Translations under genes and position numbers: made by a program
Part shown: positions 25,482-25,702 of the stretch, piece by piece
Position numbering within the stretch: the first letter of the stretch is position 1
How the letters are laid out: each line of letters begins with the position of its first letter
From: CAYPIE01 sp964410665
GTDB taxonomy: Bacteria > Planctomycetota > Planctomycetia > Gemmatales > Gemmataceae
Direction of reading: 5' to 3'
Assembly (NCBI GenBank): GCA_964410665.1
Contig: CAYPIE010000085.1
Location: 1 to 25,702 of the forward strand
Length of the DNA stretch: 25,702 nt
The notes under the pieces: generated by a model
Seen by the model: the letters and a program-made list of their open reading frames with translations, nothing else
What the model was told of the DNA's origin: nothing
Database searches by the model: none

Positions 25482-25554
25482 GGCGTTTGCGGTGCGGGGA
25501 AAGCGGCGTTTGCGGTGCGGGGAAAGAGGCAGAGGCGCTTGCGGTGCGGGGAAC
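25482..25554. repeat. Three direct repeats of about 21 bases downstream of pgi
   Basis: GGCGTTTGCGGTGCGGGGAA occurs at 25482-25501 and again at 25505-25524, each followed by AG. A third copy with one change (GGCGCTTGCGGTGCGGGGAA) is at 25534-25553. The repeats are non-coding, with no start site or consistent frame, and lie next to REP-like hairpins. Confidence 0.8.
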
Positions 25555-25670
25555 CCCCGGACTGACGTCCGGGGCTCGCCTTTCGGAGGCGCTTGCGTGA
25601 GCGAAAGTGCTTGACTACTCACTGGTTGCTGCGGATCGCCTGCGTGAGCAGAGCTCAGGACTGACGTCCT
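25555..25670. repeat. Two REP-like palindromes sharing a GGACTGACGTCC core
   Basis: CCCCGGAC-TGAC-GTCCGGGG (25555-25574) is a perfect 8-bp stem with a 4-base loop. AGGAC-TGAC-GTCCT (25657-25670) repeats the core with a 5-bp stem. The phrase GCTTGCGTGAGC lies between them. Shared cores and hairpins outside genes suggest repetitive extragenic palindromes; the first could also end pgi transcripts. No gene was found from 25394 to the window end. Confidence 0.65.
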
Positions 25671-25702
25671 TCGCCAGAGAAGAGACTGTGCACTGCGCAG
25701 GA

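Noticed and set aside
25482..25554. CRISPR array
   Set aside because: Only three copies, spaced by 3 and 9 bases, so there are no spacers of CRISPR length and no cas genes nearby.

Overview
The window looks like chromosome from a planctomycete, most likely of the Gemmataceae. The best marker is the leucine-rich-repeat gene at 21992-23638, which opens with the 'repeat-companion' domain (TIGR02996) expanded in Gemmata-like genomes. Supporting it are a DUF58/transglutaminase/MoxR operon, a long Arg/Glu-rich N-terminal extension on Rho, and a membrane-anchored coiled-coil protein of a planctomycete style. Everything here was read by eye; no database search was run.

The window has two halves that meet at a tRNA-Val gene (14155-14227). 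The left half (1 to about 13,660) is strongly GC-biased at third codon positions and is accessory in character. It contains: a metal-handling pair (a short FeoB-like GTPase/permease and a COG0523 zinc-type GTPase, 177-3105); two broken genes abutting head to head (3137-4020); a secreted erythromycin-esterase-family protein with a large unassigned N-terminal region (4167-6716); a 59-residue membrane protein (6798-6977); a reverse-strand pair made of a ribbon-helix-helix/zinc-ribbon protein and a prepilin-peptidase homologue that lacks both catalytic aspartates (6927-8476); and a tightly overlapping DUF58 - transglutaminase-like - MoxR operon (9106-13656). About 500 bases without a convincing gene separate this from the tRNA.

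The right half reads like housekeeping backbone with lower third-position GC. On the reverse strand polA (DNA polymerase I) overlaps coaE (dephospho-CoA kinase) by 4 bases, and rho follows after a 263-base leader. A 615-base divergent intergenic region with several short inverted repeats and a candidate promoter precedes a coiled-coil membrane protein (20330-21940). That gene converges on the leucine-rich-repeat gene across a hairpin terminator. A glucose-6-phosphate isomerase homologue with altered active-site motifs (23927-25393) closes the coding part, followed by direct repeats and REP-like hairpins.

The recurring oddity is loss of catalytic residues in otherwise intact enzymes: the prepilin peptidase homologue, the transglutaminase homologue and the isomerase homologue. 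The most system-like candidates are the RHH/zinc-ribbon plus dead prepilin-peptidase pair and the FeoB-like plus COG0523 pair. Nothing here looks like CRISPR, a phage or an intact insertion sequence.
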